Shown: piece after piece, positions 42,214 to 52,071 of the stretch
Layout of the letters: every line of letters begins with the position of its first letter
Numbering within the stretch: the first letter of the stretch is position 1
From: JBHELQ01 sp046262995
GTDB lineage: Bacteria > Actinomycetota > Thermoleophilia > Solirubrobacterales > Thermoleophilaceae
Assembly (NCBI GenBank): GCA_046262995.1
Contig: JBHELQ010000122.1
Coordinates: forward strand, 1-64,000
Direction of reading: 5' to 3'
Length of the DNA stretch: 64,000 bases
The notes under the pieces: generated by a model
Told to the model about the DNA's origin: nothing
What the model saw: only the letters and a program-made list of their open reading frames with translations
The model's database searches: none
Made by a program: the position numbers and the translations under genes

Positions 42214-45200
42214 ATGCACCTCCGCGCGATAGCCCTGAAGGGATTCAAGTCCTTCCCCCATCGGACCAGGCTCGAGTTCGGCCCCGGGGTCTCGGTGATC
42301 GTCGGGCCGAACGGCTCGGGAAAGTCGAACATCACGGACGCCGTGCTGTGGGCGCTCGGGGAGCAGAGCCCGCTGGCGGTGCGCGGTCAGACGATGAAGG
42401 ACGTGATCTTCGCCGGCGGGCACGGGATCAAGGGCTCCGCCGCCGCCGAGGTCGAGGTCGTGATCGACAACTCGGACCGCAGGCTCGCGAGCGACTTCTC
42501 GGAGATCTCGATAGCGCGGAGGCTGGAGCGGGACGGCGAGGGCGGCTACCGCCTGAACGGGGCTCGCTGCCGCCTCGTCGACGTGCTCGAGGTGCTGTCC
42601 GACTCCGGCCTCGGGAAGGAGATGCACTCGGTCGTCTCCCAGGGAAGGGTGGAGTCGATCGTGCTCTCGCGTCCGCGCGAGAGGCGGCTGCTGATCGAAG
42701 AGGCCGCAGGCCTCGGCAAGCACCGAAAGCGCCGGCGCCGCGCGCAGCTCAAGCTCGAACGGACGCAGGAGAACCTCTCCCGTTCGCTCGACGTCGAGCG
42801 AGAGGCGCGTTCCCGGCTGCGCCCGCTCAAGCGCCAGGCCGAGGCCGCTGAGCTCCACGAGCGGCTGGAGCGCCAATCGCTCGAGGCCCGGCTCGAGCTG
42901 GCGCGCGACGACCTGCGGGGAATTCGACTGGAGCTGGCGACCGCCGAGTCCGGGGCGTCCGCGGCGCGGGCCGAGCGCGACCAGGCTGAGCGGCTCCTGC
43001 GCGCGGTGGCCGAACGGCGAGAGGCGGCGGAGGCGACCTTCGCGGCGCACAGCCGCTCCCGAGAGCAGCTCCAGGCCCGTCTCTACTCGGCGCGCTCGGC
43101 GGGGGAGCGGATCGGGATGCGGCTGGAGCGCGTGCGGGAGCAGCTGGCCTCGACCGAGGAGCGCGCCGGGCGGCGTCGGACCCAGCTCGAGTTGCTGGAG
43201 CAGGCGCTCAACAGGGCCCCCGGGTCTGGAGGGATGGCAGAGCGAGTGGCCACGCTCGAGCGCGAGCTGGCGGCGCTCGAGAGCGAGCGCCAGCGGCGGC
43301 TGAGCGACGGAATGAGCGAGCTCGAGGCGCAGCTCGAGCGGGCTCGGGCTCGGCACGCCGATGTGGATGCCGAAGTCGAGCGCGCCCGGCGAGAGCTCGA
43401 GTCGGCAGAGGCCTCGGCAGAGGCCGCGCGCGAAGCGCGCCATCAAGCGGAGCGGGCCACCGAGTCCGCGCGGGGACGGGCCGCGCAGGCCGGGGCCGAG
43501 CTCGCCGCGGTGAACCAGTTCCTGCGCGGCACGGGCGTCCCGAGCGAGGCCAGGCAGGTGGCCGACGGCCTGCACGTCGAGGAGGGCTATGAGCTCGCGC
43601 TGGCCGCGGCGCTTGGCCCCCGCCTGTCCGCTCCGGTGGTCGAGGACGTGCGCGCTGGCCAGGCGCTGCTGGAGTCGGCCGGCGAGGAGGGCGGGACCGC
43701 GGTGGTCAGCTCCCGAGCTCGCGGTGGGCAGCCAGGAGCGCCGCCGACGCCCGGCGCGCAGCGGCTGCTCGACCGGGTTCGCCCAGAGGCGTGGCTCGCG
43801 GAGCTGGCACCCACGCTGTTGGCCGACGTGTGGGTGGTCGAGTCCCCGGAGCGGGTCGCCGAGGACTTCGACGGCATCGCCGTCACCCGCGCCGGCCGCA
43901 TGCTCGACGCGAGGCGCGGCGAGCTGGCCCAGGCGCCCGCGGGCGGCGGTGAGCGGCTGCTCGAGGAACGCAACCGGCGCACGCGCCTGGTTCAGGCGTC
44001 CACGGAGACGGCGGCGGCGGAGGGGGCGGCGCGAAAGGACCTGGAGCGCGCGCTCGCGGCGCTGACGGAGCGGGACGAGGCCCGTGAGCAGGCCGAGGTG
44101 GGCCTGCGGCGGGCGTTGCGGGAGCTCAGCCAGACGGCCGACGAGATAGCGCGGACGGAGTGGCTGGTCACCCGCCGGCGACAGGCGCCGGAGGAGGGCC
44201 CGGAGGCGGTGCGACGGGCGGAGCTGCAGGCCGAGCTCCGCGCCGGGCGCCTGGTGGTCCAGCGGGAGCAGAGCGAGCGGGTGGGGCGTGAGCGTTCGGT
44301 GGCGGCGCTTCAGGCCGGGATCGAGCGCGACGTGGCTCTCGCCGGGCGCGCCCGGCGCGCGGCCGCCGCGCTCGAGGCGGCGGTCCAGGCCGTCACTGCA
44401 CGTCGAGAGGCGCTCGAGGCCGAGCTCAGGGCCGGTGCCGCGACGGGAGAGGAGACAGGCGCGACGCTCCGCGCCTGTGCCCTCGAGGAGGCCGAGCTGC
44501 AGAATCGGCTGAAGCGCGCGAGCGACCAGGTGACCGCCGGCGAGGTGGCGGCCCAGCAGGTGCGCGACAGCGCCGCGGAATCGGAACGTGAGCTGGGGGA
44601 GGTCGCCGCTCGGCTCGGGGTCGAGCCCGCCGCCGCGAGCCAGCCCCTCGACGACGCGGAGCGCGAGGCGCTGCGCGCCCGGGTGGAGCGGTTGGCGCGC
44701 AGGCGGGAGCAGCTCGGCCCGGTCAATCCGCTCGCCAAGGACGAGTACGAGCAGGCTCTCGCGCACGTCGAGGAGCTCGAGCTGCAGCGTCGCGACCTGG
44801 AGGACGCGCTCGCCGAGCTCGAGGGGCTGATCCGCGAGACGGACCGGCGCATCCGAGAGGCGTTCGAGCAGACCTTCGACTCCGCCGCGCGCAACTTCGA
44901 GGATGTGATCCAGCACCTCTTCCCCGGGGGCCGGGGCCGTCTGCGCCTCGTGCAGGACGAGCAGGGCCCGCGCCCGCTCATCGGCGGCGCGGACCCGGCG
45001 CCGGAAGCAGCGCCCGAGCCGTCGGACGACGAGCAGGCCCGGCCCGAGGCGGGGGTGGAGGTGGAGGTCACCCCGGCGGGCAAGGCGACGAAGCGGCTGT
45101 CGCTCCTCTCGGGTGGCGAGAAGTCGCTGGTTGCGCTGGCCTTCATGTTCGCCGTCTTCCTGGCCCGCCCGTGCCCCTTCTACATCCTCGACGAGGTCGA

Positions 45201-45411
45201 GGCGGCGCTCGACGACGTGAACATCGACCGCTTCCTCGAGCTGGTGCGGCGCTACTCCGACCGCGCCCAGTTCATCGTCGTGACCCATCAGAAGCGCACG
45301 ATGGACGCGGCAGACACGCTGTACGGGGTCTCCATGGGCGGCGACGGCGTCTCCCGCGTGCTCTCGCGCAGGCTTGCAAGCGCTCCTGCAGCGGACGAGG
45401 CGGCTGCCTAA
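42214..45411 (+). CDS. smc: chromosome segregation protein SMC
   Basis: SMC is the condensin ATPase that organises the chromosome with ScpA/ScpB. The 1065-residue protein has Walker A GPNGSGKS (31-38), a hinge at about 430-565, long coiled coils on both sides, the signature LLSGGEKSLVALAF near 966 and Walker B FYILDEVEAALDD near 990. It is about 100 residues shorter than the usual 1,150-1,200, mainly in the coiled coils. The C-terminal head has an acidic, Pro-rich insertion just before the signature (around PEAAPEPSDDEQ). The ATG follows the rnc stop by one base. A UUCG hairpin directly after the stop ends the gene. Confidence 0.96.
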   Translation: MHLRAIALKGFKSFPHRTRLEFGPGVSVIVGPNGSGKSNITDAVLWALGEQSPLAVRGQTMKDVIFAGGHGIKGSAAAEVEVVIDNSDRRLASDFSEISIARRLERDGEGGYRLNGARCRLVDVLEVLSDSGLGKEMHSVVSQGRVESIVLSRPRERRLLIEEAAGLGKHRKRRRRAQLKLERTQENLSRSLDVEREARSRLRPLKRQAEAAELHERLERQSLEARLELARDDLRGIRLELATAESGASAARAERDQAERLLRAVAERREAAEATFAAHSRSREQLQARLYSARSAGERIGMRLERVREQLASTEERAGRRRTQLELLEQALNRAPGSGGMAERVATLERELAALESERQRRLSDGMSELEAQLERARARHADVDAEVERARRELESAEASAEAAREARHQAERATESARGRAAQAGAELAAVNQFLRGTGVPSEARQVADGLHVEEGYELALAAALGPRLSAPVVEDVRAGQALLESAGEEGGTAVVSSRARGGQPGAPPTPGAQRLLDRVRPEAWLAELAPTLLADVWVVESPERVAEDFDGIAVTRAGRMLDARRGELAQAPAGGGERLLEERNRRTRLVQASTETAAAEGAARKDLERALAALTERDEAREQAEVGLRRALRELSQTADEIARTEWLVTRRRQAPEEGPEAVRRAELQAELRAGRLVVQREQSERVGRERSVAALQAGIERDVALAGRARRAAAALEAAVQAVTARREALEAELRAGAATGEETGATLRACALEEAELQNRLKRASDQVTAGEVAAQQVRDSAAESERELGEVAARLGVEPAAASQPLDDAEREALRARVERLARRREQLGPVNPLAKDEYEQALAHVEELELQRRDLEDALAELEGLIRETDRRIREAFEQTFDSAARNFEDVIQHLFPGGRGRLRLVQDEQGPRPLIGGADPAPEAAPEPSDDEQARPEAGVEVEVTPAGKATKRLSLLSGGEKSLVALAFMFAVFLARPCPFYILDEVEAALDDVNIDRFLELVRRYSDRAQFIVVTHQKRTMDAADTLYGVSMGGDGVSRVLSRRLASAPAADEAAA

Positions 45412-45412
45412 C

Positions 45413-45432
45413 CCCGGAACTTCGGCTCCGGG
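45413..45432 (+). terminator. UUCG hairpin after smc
   Basis: Arms CCCGGAAC and GCTCCGGG, with one A-C mismatch, close on the loop TTCG through a C-G pair, the very stable cUUCGg tetraloop. It starts two bases past the smc stop. Confidence 0.65.
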
Positions 45433-45474
45433 TCCGCGTTTCAGGTTCCGGAAACGACGCGGGAGGACCGCAAA

Positions 45475-46158
45475 GTGACTCGTACCAAGACTTTGATCGG
45501 GCTTGCCGCCCTGGCGGCCCTCATGACATTCGCTGCCGTGGCGCTCGCGGACAGCGTCAAGTGCTCCGTCGGCGTCGCCTGCACCGGCACCGCCGGCAAC
45601 GACAACCTTCGTGGCACGAACTCGGCGGACACCATCGACGCCCTCGCGGGCAACGACAAGGTCAACGGCCGCCGCGGCGCCGACGACATCGACGGTGGCA
45701 GCGGCAGGGACCGGCTGCTCGGCGGCTCGGGCGACGACGATCCGATCGACGGCGGCGAAGGCAACGACCGCATCAAGGCGGGTCGCGGCGACGACACCGC
45801 CAACGGCGAGGACGGCAACGACCGCGTCGCGGGACAGTCGGGTGACGACACGCTGAACGGCGGGGACGGCGGCGATCGCCTCTCCGGCGGCAAGGGACGC
45901 GACGATCTAAACGGCGGCGACGGCGACGACCGGATCAAGGGCGGCAAGGGCGCCGGCGACCAGATCGACGGCGGCGACGGAGCCGACCGCCTGAGCGGAC
46001 GCGGCGACGGTGGCCGTGCCGACACGATCGACTGCGGCGGCAACGACAACGACGTCGACGTCGTGCGCGCGGACCGCAATGACGTGGTCGTGAACTGCGA
46101 GGCGGGCGACATCGTGCGCCGTCCCGGCTCGAACGGCCACGGCCCCCACCACAGCTAG
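45475..46158 (+). CDS. secreted RTX-like calcium-binding repeat protein
   Basis: A 227-residue protein with a signal peptide (about 1-25, ending ALA), a possible disulfide (Cys30 and Cys36) and, from about residue 40 to 180, tandem nonapeptide-like repeats of the form GGxGxDxIx, GGSGDD and GGDGDD, as in RTX/hemolysin-type calcium-binding proteins. The C-terminal part has two more Cys and a His-rich tail. No enzymatic domain is present. It starts at a GTG behind GGGAGG, lies between smc and ftsY (usually adjacent) and is flanked by two strong hairpins. Confidence 0.8.
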   Translation: MTRTKTLIGLAALAALMTFAAVALADSVKCSVGVACTGTAGNDNLRGTNSADTIDALAGNDKVNGRRGADDIDGGSGRDRLLGGSGDDDPIDGGEGNDRIKAGRGDDTANGEDGNDRVAGQSGDDTLNGGDGGDRLSGGKGRDDLNGGDGDDRIKGGKGAGDQIDGGDGADRLSGRGDGGRADTIDCGGNDNDVDVVRADRNDVVVNCEAGDIVRRPGSNGHGPHHS

Positions 46159-46183
46159 CTGGATCGCACGAGCACCCCGGCCA

Positions 46184-46208
46184 AGGCGCCCCCGGTCCGG
46201 GGGCGCCT
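46184..46208 (+). terminator. strong hairpin after the RTX-like gene
   Basis: A 25-base perfect inverted repeat: 12-base arms AGGCGCCCCCGG and CCGGGGGCGCCT around a single T. It lies 26 bases past the stop and just before the ftsY promoter box; there is no T-run. Confidence 0.65.
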
Positions 46209-46222
46209 GCCGTTGGGGCGCC

Positions 46223-46228
46223 TATCCT
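46223..46228 (+). promoter_or_regulatory. candidate -10 box of ftsY (leaderless type)
   Basis: TATCCT ends 8 bases before the GTG at 46237, immediately after the preceding terminator hairpin. Confidence 0.6.
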
Positions 46229-46236
46229 GCCCGCCG

Positions 46237-47226
46237 GTGGCGCGCACGTGGGCTGAGCTCGTAGACACCGGGGGGGACGCGCCGCCGGCGGTGCCGCGCG
46301 AGCCTGCCGAGGAGGAGCGCCAGAGCCTCTTCCGCCGCCTGCGCGACAATCTGTCGAAGACCCGCCAGGCCCTGGGCCAGGAGCTGCAGGCGAGCGTCGT
46401 CGGCGGGCTCGACGACGAGGCCTTCGAGCGTCTGGAGGAGGCGCTGATCTACGCTGACGTCGGCGTCCCCACCACCGCGCGCATCGTCGAGCGGCTGGAG
46501 CTGGAGGCTGGTGCGGGGGAGCTCGGAGACGGCCGCGACCTCGGGCCGCGCCTGCGCGAGCTGATCGCCGAGACCGCCCGCGGGCGGGAGGCGCGGATCG
46601 ACCTGACGGCCCGACCGGCCGTGATCCTGATGGTCGGGGTCAACGGCAGCGGCAAGACCACGACGATCGGCAAGATCGCCTGGCACCTCCAACGCGAGCT
46701 CGGCCTGTCCGTGCTGATGGCGGCGGGCGACACCTTCCGGGCCGCCGCCGGCGAGCAGCTCGAGGCCTGGGCGGAGCGCGCGGGGTGCGAGCTCGTGCGC
46801 GGCGCGGCCGGCTCGGACCCGGCCGCCGTGGCGTATGACGCGGTGGAGGCAGCTCGGGCGCGTGGCCGCGACGTCGTGATCTGCGACACCGCCGGCCGCC
46901 TGCACACCCAGCAGCACTTGATGGACGAGCTGCGGAAGGTGCGCCGGGTCATCGGTGAGCGGGCTCCGGGCGCGCCGCAGGAGACATTGCTCACGATTGA
47001 CGCGACCACGGGCCAGAACGGGCTCAGGCAGGCGCTGCTCTTCCGCGAGACGGTGGGCGTGAGCGGGATCGCGCTCACGAAGCTCGACGGGACGGCCAAG
47101 GGCGGCATCGCCCTGGCCATCGCCGAGGAGCTCGGCGTGCCGGTCAAGCTGATCGGCATCGGCGAGGCGCTCGAGGACCTCCGCCCGTTCGACCCGGACG
47201 ACTTCGCGCGCGCGATTCTCGAGTGA
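46237..47226 (+). CDS. ftsY: signal recognition particle receptor FtsY
   Basis: FtsY docks SRP-ribosome complexes at the membrane. The 329-residue protein has a short acidic A region, the four-helix N domain (LFRRLRDNLSKTRQAL onwards) and the SRP GTPase: Walker A VGVNGSGKTTT (near 134), AAGDTFRAAAGEQL, DTAGR (217-221), TKLDG and the closing GIGEALEDLRPFD. The GTG at 46237, supported by the -10 box, is preferred over a TTG 24 bases upstream. Confidence 0.95.
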   Translation: MARTWAELVDTGGDAPPAVPREPAEEERQSLFRRLRDNLSKTRQALGQELQASVVGGLDDEAFERLEEALIYADVGVPTTARIVERLELEAGAGELGDGRDLGPRLRELIAETARGREARIDLTARPAVILMVGVNGSGKTTTIGKIAWHLQRELGLSVLMAAGDTFRAAAGEQLEAWAERAGCELVRGAAGSDPAAVAYDAVEAARARGRDVVICDTAGRLHTQQHLMDELRKVRRVIGERAPGAPQETLLTIDATTGQNGLRQALLFRETVGVSGIALTKLDGTAKGGIALAIAEELGVPVKLIGIGEALEDLRPFDPDDFARAILE

Positions 47227-47243
47227 GCCTGAGGGACACGGCG

Positions 47244-47249
47244 TAGGAT
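47244..47249 (+). promoter_or_regulatory. candidate -10 box of the NfeD/SPFH pair (leaderless type)
   Basis: TAGGAT ends 8 bases before the GTG at 47258. Confidence 0.5.
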
Positions 47250-47257
47250 CGGTCCCC

Positions 47258-47680
47258 GTGGACTGGGTCTGGTGGATCGTGGCTGCAGGCGTGCTCGCCG
47301 TAGGCGAGATGATCACGACCGGCTTCTTCCTCGGGCCGATCGCCCTCGCGGCGGTGCTGGCGGCGCTCGTGGCGGGGATCGGCGGCGGGATGGCGCTCCA
47401 GTGGATCGTCTTCATCGCCGCCTCCGTCGCCTCGCTCGGGCTGCTGCGCCCGATCGCCCGCCGGCACCTGCACCTGCCGGCGCCCACACGCACCGGCGCG
47501 GCGGCGCTGATCGGCAGCAGGGCGCTCGTGCTCGAGCAGGTCGACGCCGACGGCGGCAAGGTCAAGATCGGCGGCGAGATCTGGTCGGCCCGGTCCTACG
47601 ATGAGGACCAGGTGATCGAGCCCGGCACTCGCGTCGAGGTCCTCAAAATCGACGGCGCAGCCGCGCTCGTCTCGGAATAG
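47258..47680 (+). CDS. NfeD-like membrane protein
   Basis: A 140-residue protein with two to three hydrophobic helices (about 4-28, 30-65) and a C-terminal OB-fold domain (about 80-138, GSRALVLEQVDADGGKVKIGGEIWSA). This is the short NfeD form that pairs with SPFH proteins. It lies 11 bases upstream of a stomatin/SPFH gene, the standard partnership in membrane microdomain organisation. Confidence 0.88.
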   Translation: MDWVWWIVAAGVLAVGEMITTGFFLGPIALAAVLAALVAGIGGGMALQWIVFIAASVASLGLLRPIARRHLHLPAPTRTGAAALIGSRALVLEQVDADGGKVKIGGEIWSARSYDEDQVIEPGTRVEVLKIDGAAALVSE

Positions 47681-47691
47681 GAGGAAGCGCT

Positions 47692-48585
47692 GTGGGCATC
47701 CTGATCGTTCTCGTCGTCCTTGCGGTGGTCGTGATTATCGTCCTCGCGCGAACGATCCGAATCGTGCCGCAGGCACGTGCCGGAATCGTCGAGCGGCTGG
47801 GCCGCTACCAGCGCACGCTCCAGCCGGGTCTGGCGCTGCTCGTGCCTTTCGTCGACCGGCTTAGGCCGCTGATCGACCTGCGCGAGCAGGTGGTGAGCTT
47901 CCCGCCGCAGCCCGTGATCACCGAGGACAACCTCGTGGTCAACATCGACACCGTCATCTACTTCCAGGTGACCGACCCCAAGGCCGCGACGTACGAGATC
48001 GCCGACTACATCGCCGCGATCGAGCAGCTCACTGTCACCACCCTGCGCAACGTGGCCGGCGGGATGACGCTCGAGGACACCCTGACCTCGCGCGACCACA
48101 TCAACACGCAGCTCAGGGTCGTCCTCGACGAGGCCACCGGGAAGTGGGGGATCAGGGTCAACCGCGTCGAGATCAAGGCGGTGGACCCGCCGCAGACGAT
48201 CCAGGACGCGATGGAGAAGCAGATGCGGGCGGAGCGCGACAAGCGCGCCACGATCCTGACGGCGGAGGGCGTCAAGCAGTCGCAGATCCTGACGGCGGAG
48301 GGCGAGAAGCAGTCGGCGATCCTGCGCGCCGAGGGACACCGCGAGGCCCAGGTGCTCGAGGCCGAGGGGCAGTCGAAGGCGATCGAGCGGGTGTTCGAGT
48401 CGATCCACCGCGGCGACGCCGACCCCAAGCTGCTCGCCTACCAGTACCTCCAGGTACTGCCGCAGATCGCGCAGGGCGAGTCGAACAAGGTCTGGATCAT
48501 CCCGAGCGAGGTGACCCAGGCCCTCGGGCAGCTGAGCTCCCAGCTGGGCGGCTCCCAGGCGGATCGAGGTCGATCCGCAGAGTGA
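47692..48585 (+). CDS. SPFH-domain (stomatin/slipin) protein
   Basis: A 297-residue protein with one N-terminal transmembrane helix (1-20), the SPFH/Band 7 domain (about 25-200, including RAGIVERLGRYQRTLQPGL) and a C-terminal Ala/Glu coiled coil with repeats of ILTAEGxKQS. It should oligomerise at the membrane with the NfeD partner. The ribosome binding site GGAGGA precedes the GTG. Its last 89 bases overlap the convergent Ddn-like gene. Confidence 0.9.
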   Translation: MGILIVLVVLAVVVIIVLARTIRIVPQARAGIVERLGRYQRTLQPGLALLVPFVDRLRPLIDLREQVVSFPPQPVITEDNLVVNIDTVIYFQVTDPKAATYEIADYIAAIEQLTVTTLRNVAGGMTLEDTLTSRDHINTQLRVVLDEATGKWGIRVNRVEIKAVDPPQTIQDAMEKQMRAERDKRATILTAEGVKQSQILTAEGEKQSAILRAEGHREAQVLEAEGQSKAIERVFESIHRGDADPKLLAYQYLQVLPQIAQGESNKVWIIPSEVTQALGQLSSQLGGSQADRGRSAE

Positions 48586-48961
48586 GCAGCTCGCTGCCCA
48601 TCGCGCGCACGAGCGCCGAGTTGAGCCTGTTCGGCATCCGCCGCTGACGGGCGCGCGGGTCGTCGTCCGGCAGCGCGTAGGCCGTGCCCTCGCGCCAGCG
48701 CCTGCCTAGCCTGACGCGCACCCGGGGGTTCGCCTCGATGTTGCGCACATAGCCGGCGCGCCGGCCGTGCTCGGCGACAACCCAGAGCGTGTCGCCCTCA
48801 ACCGCCTTTCCGACCGGCGTGCGCCTCGGCAGCCCACTCTTGCGCCCGGTCGTCTCGAGGATCACGACCCCGGGAAGCGGCAGGCCGGCCTCCGCGGCCG
48901 CCCTGACGAGCGGGTTGAAGAGCCGGGCGCTGAGGAAGGTCGAGAGGCGCCGCTTGTCCAC
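48497..48961 (-). CDS. deazaflavin (F420)-dependent nitroreductase-like protein
   Basis: A 154-residue protein of the Ddn/DUF385 family: VVILETTGRKSGLPRRTPV, GDTLWVVAEHGRRAGYVRNIEANPRVRVRLG and WREGTAYALPDDDP. Established members use reduced F420 to reduce quinones or nitro compounds, mostly in actinobacteria. The GTG at 48961 is supported by a TACCCT box 8 bases upstream. The Pro/Ser/Gly-rich last 30 residues are encoded antisense to the end of the SPFH gene. It is divergent from ffh. Confidence 0.82.
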   Translation of the reverse strand: MDKRRLSTFLSARLFNPLVRAAAEAGLPLPGVVILETTGRKSGLPRRTPVGKAVEGDTLWVVAEHGRRAGYVRNIEANPRVRVRLGRRWREGTAYALPDDDPRARQRRMPNRLNSALVRAMGSELLTLRIDLDPPGSRPAGSSAARGPGSPRSG

Positions 48962-48969
48962 GGTCGTCC

Positions 48970-48975
48970 AGGGTA
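48970..48975 (-). promoter_or_regulatory. candidate -10 box of the Ddn-like gene (leaderless type)
   Basis: TACCCT on the minus strand ends 8 bases before the GTG at 48961; the ffh box lies 7 bases away on the opposite strand. Confidence 0.5.
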
Positions 48976-48982
48976 GGCCCGC

Positions 48983-48988
48983 TAGCCT
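48983..48988 (+). promoter_or_regulatory. candidate -10 box of ffh (leaderless type)
   Basis: GCTAGCCT; TAGCCT ends 6 bases before the GTG at 48995. It is identical in core to the rpmB box. Confidence 0.6.
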
Positions 48989-48994
48989 GGGCTC

Positions 48995-50323
<1,329 letters not shown>

Positions 50324-50334
50324 CCTCCGGTCCA

Positions 50335-50646
50335 ATGTCCGTACGAGTCCGGCTCACGCGCGTCGGCAGCAAGAAGAACCCGCTGTGGCGCGTGGTCGTC
50401 TCCGATCAACGCTCGCCTCGCGACGGGCGCTTCATCGAGTCGATCGGCCACTACAACCCGCAGACGAGTCCCTCGACGATCGTGATCGACGAGGAGCGGT
50501 TCAACCACTGGGTGGGGCGCGGCGCGCAGCCGACCAACACGGTCAAGAAGCTGGTCAAGGCGCATGCCGCGGACAGTTCCGAGCAGGCGGCGCCGGAGAC
50601 GCCGGCGGCCGGAGACGAGCCGGCGCCGGCAGCCGATCCCGGCTAG
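50335..50646 (+). CDS. rpsP: 30S ribosomal protein S16 with acidic tail
   Basis: A 103-residue S16: [40 protein letters not shown] is diagnostic. The last 25 residues are an Ala/Glu/Pro tail beyond the usual end, similar in kind to the longer tail on L19 in the same operon. ATG at 50335; the ffh-rpsP-KH-rimM-trmD-rplS order is standard. Confidence 0.95.
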   Translation: MSVRVRLTRVGSKKNPLWRVVVSDQRSPRDGRFIESIGHYNPQTSPSTIVIDEERFNHWVGRGAQPTNTVKKLVKAHAADSSEQAAPETPAAGDEPAPAADPG

Positions 50647-50649
50647 GCC

Positions 50650-50883
50650 GTGGAGGAGCTCCTGGCCTACCTGGCGCGGTCGCTCGTCGATGCGCCCGGC
50701 CAGGTGTCCGTCGACTCGTTCGAGGAGGAGGACGGCACGGTCGTGCTGGAGCTCTCCGTCGCAGAGGACGACGCCGGGAAGGTCATCGGCCGGGGCGGCC
50801 GGACAATCGCCGCGCTGCGCACGGTCATGAAGGCATCCGCGGTTCGCGAAGAGCGGCGGGTGCTCGTCGACGTGATCGATTGA
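50650..50883 (+). CDS. khpA: KH-domain RNA-binding protein KhpA
   Basis: A 77-residue single KH domain with the GxxG loop in GKVIGRGGRTIAALRTV. KhpA binds small RNAs and works with KhpB in Gram-positive bacteria. It starts at a GTG 3 bases after rpsP and ends in a TTGA overlap with rimM. Confidence 0.92.
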   Translation: MEELLAYLARSLVDAPGQVSVDSFEEEDGTVVLELSVAEDDAGKVIGRGGRTIAALRTVMKASAVREERRVLVDVID

Positions 50884-51326
50884 CGCTCGTCGGCGCCGGG
50901 CGGGTGGGCCGCAGGCACGGTCGAGACGGGAGCTTCTACGTGGAGGCCCCGGCGCACGCGCTCCCGGAGGGCACGATGGTTGTCGTGGCGGGCGAGAGGC
51001 GCCGCGTGCGCCGGCGGGCGGGGACCGCCCAACAGCCGTTGCTTCACCTCGAGGGCGTGGAGGACCGCGAAGCGGCCGCCGCGCTTCGGGGAGAGACGCT
51101 GCTCGTCGAGCAGGAGCTCGGCGCCGACGAATGGCTCGCGTCGGAGTTGGCGGGATGCCGCGTGGAGGGGATCGGGGAGGTGGTGCGCGTGATAGCGGCG
51201 CCCTCGTGCTCGCTGCTCGAGCTGGAGGACGGCATGCTCGTCCCCTTCGTCTCCGACGCGATCGAGTCGGTCGATACCGAAGCCCGGCGGATCCGGGTGA
51301 AGTCCGACTTCATGGGCGGGTCGTGA
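50880..51326 (+). CDS. rimM: 16S rRNA maturation factor RimM
   Basis: A 148-residue protein with the RimM N-terminal barrel (VGAGRVGRRHGRDGSFYVEAP), LEGVEDREAAAALRGETLLV and a short PRC-barrel (GIGEVVRVIAAPSCSLLELE, LVPFVSDAIESVD). It is about 20 residues shorter than typical. The TTG at 50880, inside the khpA stop, is the only start that keeps the first strand. The 3' end overlaps trmD in GTGA. Confidence 0.9.
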   Translation: MTLVGAGRVGRRHGRDGSFYVEAPAHALPEGTMVVVAGERRRVRRRAGTAQQPLLHLEGVEDREAAAALRGETLLVEQELGADEWLASELAGCRVEGIGEVVRVIAAPSCSLLELEDGMLVPFVSDAIESVDTEARRIRVKSDFMGGS

Positions 51327-52003
51327 ACATCGACGTCTTCACGCTGTTCCCGTCCTGGTTCGACTGGTTCGTCGAGCAGCGACACGTCCGCAACGCGCTC
51401 GAGCACGGGCACCGGCTGGAGCTGGTCGACCTGCGCGCCACCACCCCGCTGTCAGCGGGCCAGGTGGACGACACCCCCTACGGGGGCGGGGCGGGGATGG
51501 TCATCCGCGTGGACGTGGTGGAGGCCGCCCTGCGTGCCCGTTACGGCTCGGACCCGATCGAGCTCCCCGGGAGCCGGCGGGTCGTGGCACTGGCGGCGGG
51601 CGGCCGCCGGCTCGACGACACGCTGGCCGCGGAGCTCGCCGCCGAGCCGGAGCTGACGCTCCTGTGCGGGCGCTACGAGGGCTTCGACGAGCGCGTGCAC
51701 GAGCGACTGGCGAGCGATGTCGTGTCGATCGGGCCCTACGTGCTGAGCGGCGGCGAGCTGGCGGCGATGGTGGTGTGCGACACGGTGCTGCGGAAGCTGC
51801 CCGGCGCCCTCGGCCACAGCGACAGCGCGATCGAGGAGTCCTTCAGCCCGGCGCTTGAGGGCGCTCCGGAGTATCCCCACTACACCCGCCCGGCGGAGTG
51901 GCGGGGGGAGGCGGTGCCCGAGGTGCTGCTGTCGGGCGACCACGCCAGGGTGCGCGACTGGCGGCGCGAGCAGAGCCGCGAGCGTGGTGCCCGGAAGGGC
52001 TGA
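51323..52003 (+). CDS. trmD: tRNA (guanine-37-N1) methyltransferase
   Basis: TrmD prevents frameshifting by methylating G37. The 226-residue protein shows [36 protein letters not shown] and the knotted SAM site [17 protein letters not shown]. The GTG at 51323 lies in a GTGA overlap with rimM. Confidence 0.96.
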   Translation: MNIDVFTLFPSWFDWFVEQRHVRNALEHGHRLELVDLRATTPLSAGQVDDTPYGGGAGMVIRVDVVEAALRARYGSDPIELPGSRRVVALAAGGRRLDDTLAAELAAEPELTLLCGRYEGFDERVHERLASDVVSIGPYVLSGGELAAMVVCDTVLRKLPGALGHSDSAIEESFSPALEGAPEYPHYTRPAEWRGEAVPEVLLSGDHARVRDWRREQSRERGARKG

Positions 52004-52013
52004 GACCCTCCGC

Positions 52014-52019
52014 TACCAT
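52014..52019 (+). promoter_or_regulatory. possible -10 box upstream of rplS
   Basis: TACCAT ends 52 bases before the rplS ATG, in the 68-base gap after trmD; it would give a leader of about 45 bases. The preceding genes are probably co-transcribed, so this is optional. Confidence 0.3.
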
Positions 52020-52071
52020 TGCGCCACGCGCGACGTGCCAGATGGCCTCGCGCCTTCTTTGTGCCTTCTCC

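Noticed and set aside
41995..45288. A 1,097-codon open frame on the minus strand
   Set aside because: It lies antisense to smc, is Leu/Arg/Gly-rich without motifs, and the smc frame has full ATPase motifs.
45600..46000. Short tandem DNA repeats that could look like a CRISPR or VNTR array
   Set aside because: The periodicity is that of coding GGxGxDxIx calcium-binding repeats in one frame; there are no identical repeats with unique spacers.
46184..46208. The 25-base perfect inverted repeat as an integration or attachment site
   Set aside because: There is no second copy, no integrase and no composition change; a terminator fits better.
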